Positions 1 through 40,635 of a stretch of 64,000 nt of DNA are shown here, in pieces. Positions within the stretch are counted from its first letter, which is position 1; each line of letters starts with the position of its first letter. Source of the DNA: Botryococcus braunii (Eukaryota > Chlorophyta > Trebouxiophyceae); contig MVGU01001231.1 of the NCBI GenBank assembly GCA_002005505.1, forward strand, positions 87,501-151,500. The letters run 5' to 3'. Below the pieces are notes generated by a model. It was given only the letters and a program-made list of their open reading frames with translations, ran no database searches and was not told where the DNA came from. A program made the translations under genes and the position numbers.

Positions 1-434
1 GGCGGGGACATGGCCCCAAGGATGACAACGCTCCTACCCCCTAGGACCATCATGGTGATGGGGCTCGACACATCCCATCCAATACCGGCGGCCCATTCTC
101 GACAGGGATACGAACAGCCCCATCCCCCTCATGATCCCCGGACCAGAGCCATAGCTGTGGGGCAAGCCGGGGTTTGCTTGACGATCCCATCCTTGTCCCA
201 ACTTGGCCACCGGTATTGGATGCAGATGGGTTGAGAGGCTTGGGACAGCAAACGGACAGCCCAGAATGGACGGGAGAATGAGCAAGACCCATTCCAGTCC
301 TGCAGGATGGGACAGGGGTTCTGCGGCCCCCATCCCTGTCCAATACCGTCCCTAATAACCCGAGACGGAAGTGGTTGAATGACAGTAGGGAAGATGATGA
401 CAAGAAGCAGGCATCACAATGGGGCTGCACATAC

Positions 435-768
435 CAGGCGAGCAATCTGCAGCCCAATGGCGGGGTCTATCTCCACGTCCTGTCCCTCTTTATTTTGCAT
501 GTAGGCTCGGCCCTCTTTGATGCGGCAGATGCGCTCCTCCTCATCCAGCACTTTGTTCACCCTGGTATGCCCCACCAAGCAACCTCTCTAACCTTGTACC
601 CTCGTGCAGTTTTCATTACACTAACTGGCCCCAAACTTTCCATCTGACGTGGCGTCACCCACCACCACCCAGTCCAGCACGATGACTCACGAATACAAGT
701 GGTGGCGCTCAACACCTATACTTTGTGTCCACACATCCAACCTTCCAATCCTAGAGAGCGCGCGCGCG

Positions 769-859
<91 letters not shown>

Positions 860-2021
860 GCGCGCGCACGTGCACGTGCGTGCCATCTCATACTAGAAAG
901 GACGCCGGCAGCAGGGGGAAAAGTGGGGCGCGCACTGTGCAATGTGGTCGTCCTCAGCCTGCCTCCAGCTCCGCCATTCCCGGACACGGAGGTCTGACAG
1001 AATCAGCACCAGGATGGAAACAAAAATGTGGGTGAGGGCGCATATGAACACCATTATGTGGATCTGCAGCTCCCCACTGCCATCAAAACCGCATAACATC
1101 CAGCTCCAAACATGGTATCACCGCCTACCTTGAAGATCAGTCCAAAGACATCCGCACACATTGCAAGACCATGCCTAGGACAACACCACGGGGTGCCCAC
1201 CTATCCTCATCCTGGCTTGGTGCAGCCATGAGTGGGAAGGTCTACGGTGGATAGGACAGAAGAAATAGGTTAGCCTTATCCCATATTGAGTGAGCCTCCA
1301 AGGATTTGAGCATGTTCACAGAGACCAGCTGGATTAGTGGTAGAGTGAGCCAATCGCTGACTCCCACCCTGTAATGATGCTCTCAAGCCTCCTATCTCTG
1401 ACAAGAACAATTTGAAAGGAACCCCATAAGCAGTAGGTATGAGCTTCCCGACTAACCGAAACTTGAACAACTAATCAACCCCCAAATGCTTGCCCCTTTC
1501 GTCACCCACCAAGATCTGAAGACGAGGAAGCGCATCGTTCACAATCTTACTTCTTTATCTTGCAGGCCCGCATGTCAATGCATGGCAGAAAGTTGGTTAC
1601 AAGACAATTGCCATGAGAGCGTATAAAAAGAGATGGTGCGGAATGATTATACACCTGATGCAGAGCCTGTTTTGTGATGAAGGGTCGGTATCCATGCCGG
1701 TAGTTGCACTGCTTATACTTGAGATCATCCCCAGCTTGGCACGCAGCAACAGAATCCTCTGTGTAGTTTGCCTGTACCTCAAGCAGCAAGGAATGCAGTC
1801 AGCCTGCAGGTATGTGAGCCACAAGAGTTCCAAGGAACCCATCCTACATCAGGACCTGTGGTTGGTCTGCGACCTGAAACGTGGCATGTCACTCCCTGCC
1901 CCTACCGCTCTGTCCCCCACCCTCACTCGCCTTCCAACCTCCTCTCCCCCTACGTTCCAAGTTGCAGTCTCCCTCACTCCCCTTCCCCTCTCCCCCCACC
2001 CCCCCTCTCTCTCCCTCCCCC

Positions 2022-2112
<91 letters not shown>

Positions 2113-2255
2113 CCCCCCTTTCCAGTCTCCCTCTCCTCCCTCCCTCCCCCCCTCTTGGCCTGTTCCTGACTCTCCCTCCGGAGCCCCCCTCTCCCCGCCT
2201 CCTACCTCCTCCCGCCTTTCCCGCTCTCTTTCTGGCCTCCCTCCACCTCCTTCCA

Positions 2256-2343
<88 letters not shown>

Positions 2344-3269
2344 CGCACACGTGTGTATTCTCTTCCCCTACTCCTCCCCTCCCCCAACCATCACACTTGC
2401 CTACCCCTGGTGTGCATTCACACAGCTTCAAATAAACATGGGCCACTTGGCCCAGTACATGTCTGCTTGCATGTGACACATATCCTGATACTCACCTTTG
2501 CTGCCCTCTAATTAAATTTACAGTACCCCTTCCTATGCATGAAAACCTGAACAATTTCAGTGGGACGCACCAAGCACATTGGGTTGCCGTTTTCACAGTT
2601 ACATGCGCTTGGCCCACATTTGCGCTCATGAAGAAAGCAGTTAGTTACTCGTGCGGTGTCCTTCAGGCAGCATGGACAACCTCTGACACGGTACAACATA
2701 GTCCATGACTGATTGAGATCCCGATTGAAGCAGATGGATGTGATCTTATCCTCGACGATAAGAAGCAACAGTGAAATTGCACCGAGGAGCATGATCTCCA
2801 TAGACATGGCGTCCAGAGCGGCCTGTTCCAAGGCAAGGAACTTCATTATAGCAGAACCCTGATACCTTGATAATCTGAATTCCAAGAACTTGAGAGAATC
2901 TGACATGCAATATCCCCCATCAAACTGAAGAGGTAGTCTGGGGGAGCAACGCACCAGAAGTCCCAGTTTGCCATGCTTCTTGAAGTAGTGCTTCAGGATA
3001 TGGAGAAGCTGCAACACAAACACTTCATGTTAAATGCGTTGCCATCTGAGTCACCGTCTAGAAAGACAGGATTAGGAAGCAGTTTAAACGCATCCGTGCG
3101 GTAGAGGTGTTCGGTCTAACGGCCTAACCGATTCTTAAGGTCTGACTTCACGAACCACCAACACACGGACCTTGTCGAAAACCGACGAGAAAACTACGAT
3201 TGTGAGCAGTACGGCCACCACGTAGTATGTCGGAGTTTCAAGCAAAGACGTGCCCTCTGCTTTTGCCAT
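435..3269 (-). CDS. MLO-like seven-transmembrane protein, 5' exons (gene runs off the left edge)
   Basis: Six exons are read on the minus strand: 3269-3171, 3008-2955, 2858-2547, 1771-1655, 1063-936 and 561-435, all with GT-AG borders and compatible phases. Exon 1 starts with ATG and encodes a short lumenal N-terminus (LLETPTYYVV) and the first membrane helix, typical of MLO proteins. Exon 2 is basic (HYFKKHGK). Exon 3 has the MLO helix-2 motif EIMLLGAISLLLLIVEDKI and then a Cys-rich loop. Exon 4 ends RPFITKQALHQ, and exon 5 continues IHIMVFICALTHIF and SDLRVREWRSW, the family's helix-3 and cytoplasmic-loop signature. Exon 6 (VLDEEERICRIKEG) is supported only by phase and splice sites. MLO proteins are membrane proteins linked to calcium/calmodulin signalling in plants. 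The calmodulin-binding C-terminus lies outside the window. The family call is strong for exons 1-5; exact exon 3 and 5 borders are less sure. Confidence 0.78.
757..880. repeat. (CA)n microsatellite flanked by (GC)n on both sides
   Basis: An alternating purine-pyrimidine tract of about 120 bp lies in the intron between MLO exons 5 and 6: GC repeats, then about 40 CA units, then GC/GT-rich sequence. Spurious long ORFs across it on both strands are not genes. Confidence 0.95.
2013..2340. repeat. Two (TC)n microsatellite arrays in an MLO intron
   Basis: Pure TC arrays at about 2032-2110 and 2262-2339 are separated by C-rich polypyrimidine sequence. They lie in the intron between MLO exons 3 and 4 (2546-1772). 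All ORFs here are low-complexity Ser-Leu, Arg-Glu or Pro-Ser artefacts. Confidence 0.95.
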
Positions 3270-4796
3270 GCCACCCGGCGAATAGGCTAGTGCGGCAGAC
3301 CCTGTGCCTCGAAACTGATAAATCTCCCTCCAATGATTGAAAGTTTGAAAGCCATCATGGCGGGGATTCAGACGCCAGAAAATACAGCGGTCACAGGGTA
3401 CAGGGTGGGACGGAACCTAACACTCGAAGTTAGATCAGAAGACCAGAACAGGCAGGGCTGAGCATTAGCTAGCTCACTTAACTTTTAAACCTCGTATACC
3501 TTGGGATTGGGTTAAGCTAGAAAAGTCTGGACGTGCATTACACCTAGGCTCGCCGGAGACACAAGTTCTCCGATGTGAAGCGCCTCGCTTTCGGTGGAAA
3601 GCGGCTCGTCCCTTCAGAATCTCCTCGTCCGGCCAGACGTACCAGCAATTTCTGCCTGTTGCAATTTTCAACTTGGAAAGGGCAGCGCCCGCACGTGGAG
3701 GTCCGTCAGACGGTCACACACGCCAGATCTCCAAGCACCCACACGGTACCAGCCACACGCGCTGGTGCTGTGGGCAAGACTGCCCGCACTACGACGAGTA
3801 CGTCTATCTTCCATATCCAAGCCAGGCACGTTGTGATGGGGATTTGGATTGAAGTGAGACGAAGCGAGGAGAAGCCGACGAACTCCACACTGGCAGGGGC
3901 ATGCAGAAACTGTAAGTATTAGTATTGTTCTCGTCCTAAATTGCTGGTCAAGGCCAAGGGCTACCCACCTTCCTTTCTTTCTTTCTCCGTCAGTCACAAC
4001 AGCTAGGGCCCCAACCAGGCCTAGCTTTCCTGCACATAGTTAATATTCGACCTTTCTCCAAATTTGTGCATGCCATGCGAAACAGCCATGCATTACAATG
4101 TGTGAGCGTCAGCACCTACCCATCTTATGGCGCACAACAAGACCCTGTGCTTCGATTGTGTGTTTTGGCAGCAGCCCTAGTTGGTGTCGTCCGCTTCCTC
4201 AGCAATTACTTTGCAATTTGCACGGCTGTTAAGCCTTAGTGAGTGCTGCGGCCTTTCCTGTGTGTTTTCCACAACTTATCGGCCACTAATGGTGGGACAA
4301 ATTATAATCAGTACTTCCGCCAAAACATGTTAGCAGAAGAAAAGACACTGGCGGCAAGATTCAGCCCTTAACCTTAACCTTGAGGTTCAGGATGCGTATC
4401 ACGCCTGCCGAGCGCCGAATTGGCCACGTTGGCAGTAAGATTGGAAGCAAGCCACCAAAGAACCAAATATATCAACGGTGGCTTTGTTCAAAAGCGCCTG
4501 GAGAGCCACAGGAGGCATCCGAACGGAAGTCCCCCAAATGTTTAATACAAAACTCGACTGGCGGATATTGATACACCAGTCAACTTGATCAGCGGGTCTG
4601 CTTGTTTTCAGCAGCTTGGATGGCAGCCCCAGCCAGATTGGTCTAATTAGACGTTTCCCCTCGCTCTTGTGCCTCCCTCGGGCCCTATTCTGTCGCAACC
4701 AGAGGTGGTTCGCTCGCCCACAAGGTGCACCTCATGTGCCTGAGCGAAAACTTCTGCCCCATATGCATGCTCTCAAACTCTAACTTCCAGATCAAC

Positions 4797-5400
4797 CATT
4801 GCGAGCTTTCATGCGGTTTAGGCAAGCGTGTCATGTATGTTAATATATGTTATAACGTTAATTAACGTTATATAACGTTAACATTCCTCATGATGTTGAG
4901 ATATCATATACCTTTAGGTAGCTATAGACACCAGGGCATTCCTTGAGACCAACGGATTTGAACGAGGGGCTCTCTAGAGCTCTTTCCTCAGGATAGTTGG
5001 TGGTGAACATCTTCGATCATATATCTACTATCATCTGCCTGGCTTTACAATCAGTAGGCGGCTACTAAGGCATATGTTTTAACATCGGGGTCGATCTGTA
5101 CACACGTTTTTGTGGCAACAAGGCCCTTATTAGGGGTTGCACGATTCGTGACTAGGGGTTGCACGATTCGTGACTAGGGGTTGCACGATTCGTGACCATA
5201 AAACGTGAGAGCTACGTAATTTTTGCAGGTGCTGTGCGACCTTAATCCAGTTGAAGCATTGCAGGCTTTCATGCGGTTGATGCTAGAATGTCATTACTTT
5301 ATTGATGATAGAGGTAGACATCAAGGCATGCCTTGACACCAAAGGTCTTGCACGAGGTGCTCCTTAGAGCTACTTGGTGGTGAACATCATATCAATGTTC
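4797..5400 (+). repeat. Pair of diverged direct repeats
   Basis: The stretch at about 4797-5030 is partly repeated at about 5256-5400. Both contain a GCTTTCATGCGGTT word, then a variable part, then GGCAT(T/G)CCTTGA, then a related ACGAGG(G/T)GCTC segment and TTGGTGGTGAACATC. The copies differ by many substitutions and indels, which suggests an old duplicated noncoding or mobile sequence. Confidence 0.55.
5131..5196 (+). repeat. Three perfect tandem copies of a 22-bp unit
   Basis: The unit starts TAGGGGTTGCACG and ends ATTCGTGAC. Copies lie at 5131-5152, 5153-5174 and 5175-5196 with no mismatches. Confidence 0.95.
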
Positions 5401-5532
5401 AAAATGCCCAGCTGTACAGCTACTGAGCTGCATATGCAAACAGTATGTACCGTATATGTTAGCATGTACCGTACATGTTAACATTTTTGATAGCAATTCT
5501 GGCATCTCTTTTAACAATTTCGTTGGTGGTGG

Positions 5533-5859
5533 CTATCGAGGCAATCTTAACAAATGTTTATACATGTGGTGATCACCGACGGAAGACCTTGGAAGACCTT
5601 CACGGATTGCAAGATCTGTGAGCACTCGCAAGTGACTCAATTCTATATCAGAAGAAGTGAGTGACGCGCTTTCTGCTTTTTGCTCGAGTTCGTCGATGAC
5701 ACGCCGAATTAGAGCTACCAGGTGCTGTGCGACCCTAGGTGGTATGCACTGGTCTTCTGGTTTAGCCGTTCTCATCAGCCCTGGTGGCTGGTCTTGAGAT
5801 GTAATCTTCGTTCCTTCCCTCTGCTGAAATTGTAGTTTGCATTCCGTACATCCGATCAT
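5533..5859 (-). CDS. Uncharacterised 108-residue ORF, weak
   Basis: An ATG-started ORF encodes a mixed-composition polypeptide with a helical-looking middle (LIRRVIDELEQKAES). I recognise no family. It could be an exon of an undetected gene or a chance ORF; no splice partners were found. Confidence 0.2.
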   Translation of the reverse strand: MIGCTECKLQFQQREGTKITSQDQPPGLMRTAKPEDQCIPPRVAQHLVALIRRVIDELEQKAESASLTSSDIELSHLRVLTDLAIREGLPRSSVGDHHMYKHLLRLPR

Positions 5860-6229
5860 GTATGGCCAATGTCTTGTGTGGTCACCGCACGGCAGTGTGG
5901 CTGGCCAAGTTGTAAGTATGACTTGTTGCTATCAATGTTACAATTGGAGTAAACAATGTTACAATGTACAACGTCACGAACAATGTTTTTACGCTCTCAG
6001 TTTCCTTGGGACGGATTGGTCACTGGGCCATGAGGCATTGCCCCTCGGCCCACCTCCAGATTTTATGAGAACGCGGGGTCGTTATACGGCAAGACCCCGT
6101 CATGGTCCCATGCTGCGCTCCTTGCTCCCAAACATGTCCCCGATAGTGAGCTATGGCAAAACTTATCAGGGGTCAGTGATACTATCCGTCATAATGTAAG
6201 GTAGGACTAAAAGTCTAGCATTTTCGTAA

Positions 6230-6249
6230 AGCGAAAGGATCCTTTCGCT
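6230..6249. repeat. Perfect 20-bp palindrome
   Basis: AGCGAAAGGATCCTTTCGCT is self-complementary. The pairing extends with one bulge through flanking CGTAA and TTACG. It lies just upstream of the ORF at 6261. Confidence 0.9.
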
Positions 6250-6260
6250 GTTACGGTTGC

Positions 6261-6479
6261 ATGGAGGCGCAAGTTCTCGAAACGAAGTACGATAATCATA
6301 AAGGTTTAAAATGGGACGGTGAGTCTTGGATTTCTAGTTCTATTGTTGATAATGTTGGCTGGCGTATACCGGCCAGTGTCGCTCCTTATCTCGCGAGTAA
6401 TCGTAGTTTTGCGGCCCCTCAGCCTAGAGTTGTGTTTGAGCTTCGATGGGCTTCGCCGGGATCAGCTGTTGACCCTTAG
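6261..6479 (+). CDS. Uncharacterised 72-residue ORF, weak
   Basis: ATG-started ORF with balanced composition (KWDGESWISS, VGWRIPASVAPYL). No family is recognised and no splice partner was found. It may be a fragment of an old mobile element or a chance ORF. Confidence 0.2.
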   Translation: MEAQVLETKYDNHKGLKWDGESWISSSIVDNVGWRIPASVAPYLASNRSFAAPQPRVVFELRWASPGSAVDP

Positions 6480-6872
6480 GACATTACCACATGAATGATT
6501 TAGTTCGGCTTTCCGTGCGGATGCAAAGCGTCCTGATGAGCCTCACGAAGAACGAATAACCATCTATTACACTTAAAACGTCAAAAGGGAACCTCTACAT
6601 TGCCTTACTCCTGGATTTGTTATCTTTTAATTCTCTTGGATGATACCCACTTGTAATTTATGCTTTTAGGCTTTGACCTCCGCAAGGAGTGGGGTTTTCT
6701 GGGGGGTTCTTTGAGCTTATTTCGAGGCACCTTGGCCTGCAACCGATGAATTTTAATTCATTTCGTGGCGTTTAAGATGTTCATTGAAGGAATCACCGTG
6801 ATGTCGATATATTCTGGTTTTTGTAGTCCTGTATGGTCCTAAGGGCTGGCGAGTGACTTGGTCCCAATCACC

Positions 6873-22862
<15,990 letters not shown>

Positions 22863-25800
22863 GTTCAGTACACGTTTTCATGCTACGAGCTCAGAGTCTT
22901 GCATGGTATGGGCTCATCACGCTGTCATTGCTTACCACAGGGATGCTCAGAGTGCCAGAGTTGCTGGCTTTGCAGTTCGGGATACGTGCGGTGGAGGCTT
23001 ATTAGGGTGAAGTCTTTTGGGGTGATGCTCCTGTTCAGAAACCAGCTGTCTTCTTTATTGCAATTACAAGAGATGGGTTATTCAGGAGCAGAAGAAAGAG
23101 TGTGTGCAGCCAAGAGAGAGGGATGTTTCAGGCAGTGCCAGAATTAATGTCACAGGAATAGACTGGCATGTACTGCAGGGAGCTGTCAAGACCCGGTGCA
23201 GATAATCCAGCTGCACATATTTTGTTAACATGTTTGTGAGACACATATCGATTGGGAAACCTATCGTGGCCAGTCTCTGCACAATTTAGCATACGGGGTA
23301 TGATCGGGGGGCTGTGCCTTGGAATCCCAGGAACCAAGGGAATAGACTGGATTCCTTAATTGACCCAACAATTAAGGTTGTGCTCTGCAGCAGCATTGAG
23401 CATTGATCGCAAGGCTTTTGAACCAAGTGCGGTTGTTGCTCAGAGGGTCTCTGTTGAAGACCTCTGGTATCTGGTAGTGGCCAAGAGGCACTTTAAACAG
23501 GTATGTTTAGAATGTGAGTTCGAGTAAAATGTGCGACTGGTTGGCACCATATGGGCCAAGTTCAGCAGGTTAGCGAGGAAGGGAGTGTACACATGCTGTT
23601 GCCATTAATAAGCTAGTACAGTGTTGAGCATTCGCAGACTTGGTTGTAGACAGCAGGAAAGGAGATCTGGATTCTGTTGTAAGTCCAGGTGCATTGTACA
23701 GATGTTGCAGTACATTGAGTACCAGGACAGCTGTACAATTGCACCTGCAATGCTGTTGCTTGCTACAGAGTGAGATTAAGGCATGGTCTCTTGCTGTACA
23801 AGACTTAGTCTCAGCTAAAGGCTTAAATCTGTGCATGGTGGCATACAGGATGGACTCTACATTTTAAGAGGCAGATTAGGGCATTATGATTCAAAGTATC
23901 TTGTTATGAATTATGGTGATCAATAGTTGCGCTCTGTGACCAACAGAAAGGTTGCATCAAGTTGGGCTAGGTATAGAAAGCACTGATTATTCCATGGTGT
24001 TGGGAAGTTACAACCTACCAATGCCTCATGATGATCCAATACACTGGATTTTCCGAGTAGAAATCGAATGATGGTTTGGATCGCCCAAGTCTCTAAAGGA
24101 GATGTCTCTAGCAACTGTGTCGAGGGCTTCAATGGGCAATTCAGTGTATTATATGTAATTGTGTAAGGTTACAAAAACTACAATCAAAAACTGAACCAAA
24201 CACTTTCAAGGTCTGCACTCTGTAGTCTTCCTAAGTTGCGGTAAAATTTCAAGATACATATTGTGTATCTTAAAGTCGTGTGACTTGACTTGCCGGCTCA
24301 GTAGCAGGCTGTTCAGCAAGTAGGTGTCCGGAATCTGAGTCCAGAATGTCCCAACTTAACCCGTCGAGTTTAGGTCCCAAATCTCTCAGGGGTTGGTGCT
24401 AACACGAACATTCTGCTCCAGCACGCGTTGTCCGCAAAAGGTTGTGTTGCCTAATTAGGCTTTTGTTGCTATCTATATAACCCCAGTTTTGCAGTACTGA
24501 CCAGGAGGAAAACTCTTGGGGGATTTAGGCATTATAACAAGTGCAGAGCCGATCAGCTCTGTATATGATCTTGATCCTGATGATCATATGATCTTGGCTT
24601 TGTAGGGCTGTCATGAAAATGTTTGCTTCAACAGTGAGTTTGAGATGGAAGTTGCTTTAGATAATCTGCCCGAACCCCAATTTGCATTTCATGCCCCAGG
24701 GGCTTCACGGTGTGAACTTCTAATGGGTACAGCTGGCACCATGTGGGGCGGTGCAATTTGACAAACTTGTAAGTTTGTTATTTAACAAAATTAAAGTTTG
24801 TTCATGAAGTGGCTGCTAGCTCTCAGGCACTCACTTCCTCAAATACTGGGAAAAGCAGAGAGAATGCTGAAATTTTAAGTTGGCCATATCCAATCCGCGT
24901 ACAGCAATTTCGTTATTATTTGTGGATATTCAGAGCTCTGGGCTCTTGCCGAGGCAGGGCGCATGCTCTTGCGTTACTGACAGAGCCGGCTCTCTGGGTT
25001 GCTGGTCTGTACTATTTACAGTATTGTTAGGAAAGATACCTATCTTCTCTAAAAAGTAGCTCAAAAACTACAGTATGAAGTATGTTTCGTTGGCTTTTGG
25101 ATGAGGAGTCTAGATCTGAAAGAATCATTACCAGGGTTGATGTACCTCCTACCGATTGTGTAAGTGAGAGTGAAGAAAGAAGAGGCAGATGTGCTAGCCC
25201 GTAATTAATAGCGCGTGGCTGTCTTCAACGTCCTGCATGGTCCTCAGGGAAGATAATATTCTAAGAGATATTACAATGAGGCGCTGATCCATGATTCAAA
25301 GAAGGTCAGCAAGATCTTGGTCGGCCTCTGCCGCACCATGTGGTTGAGTAGTCTACAAAAAAAGGAGTTAGATAAAGAGCGCCGGAGAGGGATGGAATTG
25401 CGGTCTGTGCACACGTGTGGCAGGAGAGGGAAGCCCTCTGAGGCCTCTGGCTGGTTGCCAACGGCCAGCCCCTTCCATCCCTGTGTGAGCCTTGACTGAT
25501 GATGGCTGCAGGTCTATCTCTATCCTCCTACCCACTCGTGTCGCCATATGGACACTGGAAGGATTTTGATGTATCTGGAAGCCGAGGTCGAGAGCCACCC
25601 TCATTTGTGACAATATTTGAGTCCGAGGACCCCGTCGCTCATACGTACTGTGTTTTGGCCTTTGTCTTACCAGGCCACCATGAGCATCTCAAGCTTTTTC
25701 GAAGAGCTTGTTTTACAGTTACGAGAGGCTCCTCAACCCATCTCTGCAGGGGATTGCGCACTGCATTTCCTTGTCTTGACCAGCCACTGTGTTTCGAGTA

Positions 25801-26324
25801 TACTACGTACAGGTGCAGCCTCATGTGGCTTAACCATGTCAGGTCTTGCTCAGGAATCGTGGTTCGTGCCCAGCCAGAAAAGAACGTGGGCAGGGGTTCC
25901 CATGTACCAGACTTTACTCTGTTCATTTTATTTTCTCAAAAAGTTTATTTCCACGGGTTTCTGTGGGACTGATGTCATTGTGACGCTGGTGGTTTGGCAG
26001 GTGGTCAGAGCTAGCTCCTCATTGATATTAGTGAGAGCGTAGTTTGAAGCTTTCCAAGGTGTGTTGAGGTCCTAGAGTTATTGCTTCATTTGAGGCATTA
26101 ATGGCGGATGCAATGATTAACAACTTGTATTTCATGGTGCGCTGCGTGGGCGTCTACGATGTAGGTGTGCACCACAAAAGTCACGGGATTAAGAGAGGCT
26201 TCCCACGGGGTATGGCAAAAATGGATTTGAAGGGCGCAGCTGCAGTGGTTGTAACGGTTGTCATGATCTGCAGGCCATACACTGGTCGCCACTTTCTGCA
26301 CTTCCTGCTTGCAATTGTTGCACA

Positions 26325-26409
26325 ACGAAGCAAACTTGATGATTACATACGTATTTGCTCATTGATGGCAACGAAGCAACTTGCTGATTACGTACGTATT
26401 TGCTCATTG
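26325..26409 (+). repeat. Near-tandem pair of ~42-bp repeats
   Basis: The word AACGAAGCAA, a short variable stretch, then GATTAC(A/G)TACGTATTTG and CTCATTG occur twice in succession with a few differences. Confidence 0.75.
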
Positions 26410-26707
26410 GTTCGACATTATCCTGACCATGCACCCCTTCAGATTTGCCGACAACGAAGATGTTTGAAGTACTCCAACGAGTTTGCACGTACAGCACAGT
26501 TTCATCATGCAGCATTTTGTTTACCTCCGGCAAAGCCTGCTTACAATTAGGTAGAAAGAGTGAAGGTTTTCTTGACACTTCCAAACCCTGAGTTTGGATC
26601 CCTGGCCAGCAAGCTAGGCACTTATCTTTGAATGGGCCATGCCATGCAGTGAGGCAACTGGTGACTATCAAAACCCATAGAAGCTCAGGGTGATGAGAAC
26701 ACAAAAG

Positions 26708-26793
<86 letters not shown>
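26708..26793 (+). repeat. (CA)n microsatellite, intergenic
   Basis: About 43 CA units. One of only two large arrays in the window that do not fall within an intron of a modelled gene. Confidence 0.97.
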
Positions 26794-26796
<3 letters not shown>

Positions 26797-27542
26797 CACG
26801 TGTGCCTGATTTCTAGATCGCATAGCTCTACACAGAGAGTCAAACCTGTGAACACATTCGCACATGCGTGGGGACCGCAAGCGTGATGCTTTGGTCAGGC
26901 CTGGGGAGATGGCCTCAAGCTGTGGTGGAGTGAACAAATGTATGGTGCACCATCACGTGAGGGAGCAGTTTGCGTCAAATTAGGTTGCAACAGGTCTTCA
27001 CATCTGTCAGGTAGACCTTGACGGGCGTCTTTGGCCTTTGCTGGACCGGATGGTCTGGACATGGGTCACGAAGAAGGGGAGTGAAAACGTGCCAAGGAAG
27101 TTGCCACATGCCTCGTGCCACATGAGATGTAGCGCAGACATGCGGTACATTGCTGCGGTACAATCCCGGATCTCACCACTTCATAGCCATGGGCATAATG
27201 AATAAACCGATAACTTATAAAATGTTCTATTCCATACATTCCGTCATTCATGAATCAAACTTTGACTTCTGCAGTTTTAGTGATCGGCTAGTTTGCTGCT
27301 CGACGTCGTGAGCGCACCAACGGAAAAGATATATTACTTGGACGCCGAAGCGTGAAAACCATGTGTTTTCATCCTCTGCAGCATGCTTTCGATATTGCCT
27401 GTACTAACATAGATCCTTGATCCTCATCGACACAGGGCCTGATGCCGATAGTAATCGAGATACCACTAGTTTAGAGACCTATACGCAGCAAGCTTGAGGA
27501 ATACTTTTTTGCTCCAGAGATAGGTTTATTTTTGTTGAAGAT

Positions 27543-39917
<12,375 letters not shown>

Positions 39918-40596
39918 AAAACACTGGGTAGTGTCGTTCAAACTTGAATGGCCAGAATCTCAGGACAGGCCTTGCCTCACTATATATAGTGAGAGCACAC
40001 CAGAAGGCTATCTATAGGCCAGTTAGCAAGGTGTGCAACGGGAATCCATGGCAGTCGACATCATCCTGATAGCCACATGCACAAAAATGCTGCTAAATGT
40101 TCTCCCAAAACGTTTGTACATTATGTGCCAGGTGGTGTATACAATATATTTACAGTATTTACAGTAGTGCATCTTAAACAAACCTGCACCACCAGCTGTA
40201 TACACTGTAGCGTTACTCAATTGAGTATTGCAATGCCAATGCTGCACACATGTGTACATATGTATATGCATGTGTATATGCATGTGTACATATGTACATG
40301 CATGTGTATATGTGTACACAAATCATGTCCCATCTGAACTGTTCCGGAGTTCCCTGCCCAAAAAAGTAGCTATGGGTGCTTGGTGGCATCAATGCGAATT
40401 TGTTTAAACTTATGAGTTTAGAGCTTAATTAAGACCGTGTAAGAGCTCAGCTAGTAAGGAAATGGAAACACAAATGTTTTATGGATCAACTGTTTCATGG
40501 ATTAATGTTATTGTTTTCAAAGCAGTCATGGTTAACCGGTCAACCCATACGCGGTTTAGCAAGCTTCAGTTTAGTAGTACTACGGGAATTCATCCA

Positions 40597-40635
40597 CCAA
40601 GGCCCAGCCACTGATAATAAGTGGCTGGGCCTTGG
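40597..40635. repeat. Perfect 16-bp inverted repeat with 7-base loop
   Basis: The arm CCAAGGCCCAGCCACT (40597-40612) and its exact complement (40620-40635) are separated by GATAATA. It could be a hairpin in RNA, a transcription terminator-like element or the core of a small inverted-repeat transposon. Confidence 0.95.

Larger units (their letters stand above)
3270..6872. other. Divergent intergenic region between the MLO and kinase genes
   Basis: The two flanking genes point away from each other, so both promoters should lie here. I see no recognisable protein family, only small repeats and two weak ORFs listed separately. No TATA box or other promoter element could be assigned with confidence. 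Confidence 0.5.
22863..27542. other. Intergenic region without a recognised gene
   Basis: This stretch is AT-richer than the exons. ORFs up to about 155 codons occur but none resembles a family or has splice partners. The first part must hold the kinase 3' UTR and the last part the glucosidase promoter. It contains a (CA)n array and a short near-tandem repeat, listed separately. Confidence 0.5.

Noticed and set aside
1..434. ORFs at the left edge on both strands
   Set aside because: No family match. On the minus strand this should be MLO intron or the next exon, which I could not identify.
1849..2479. Long ORFs of Ser-Leu, Arg-Glu, Pro-Ser or His-Thr repeats over microsatellites here and in every other array
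   Set aside because: They are translations of dinucleotide repeats, present in several frames on both strands, and lie in introns of genes with strong models.
5131..5196. CRISPR-like array
   Set aside because: The 22-bp repeats are directly adjacent without spacers, there are only three, and the genome is eukaryotic.
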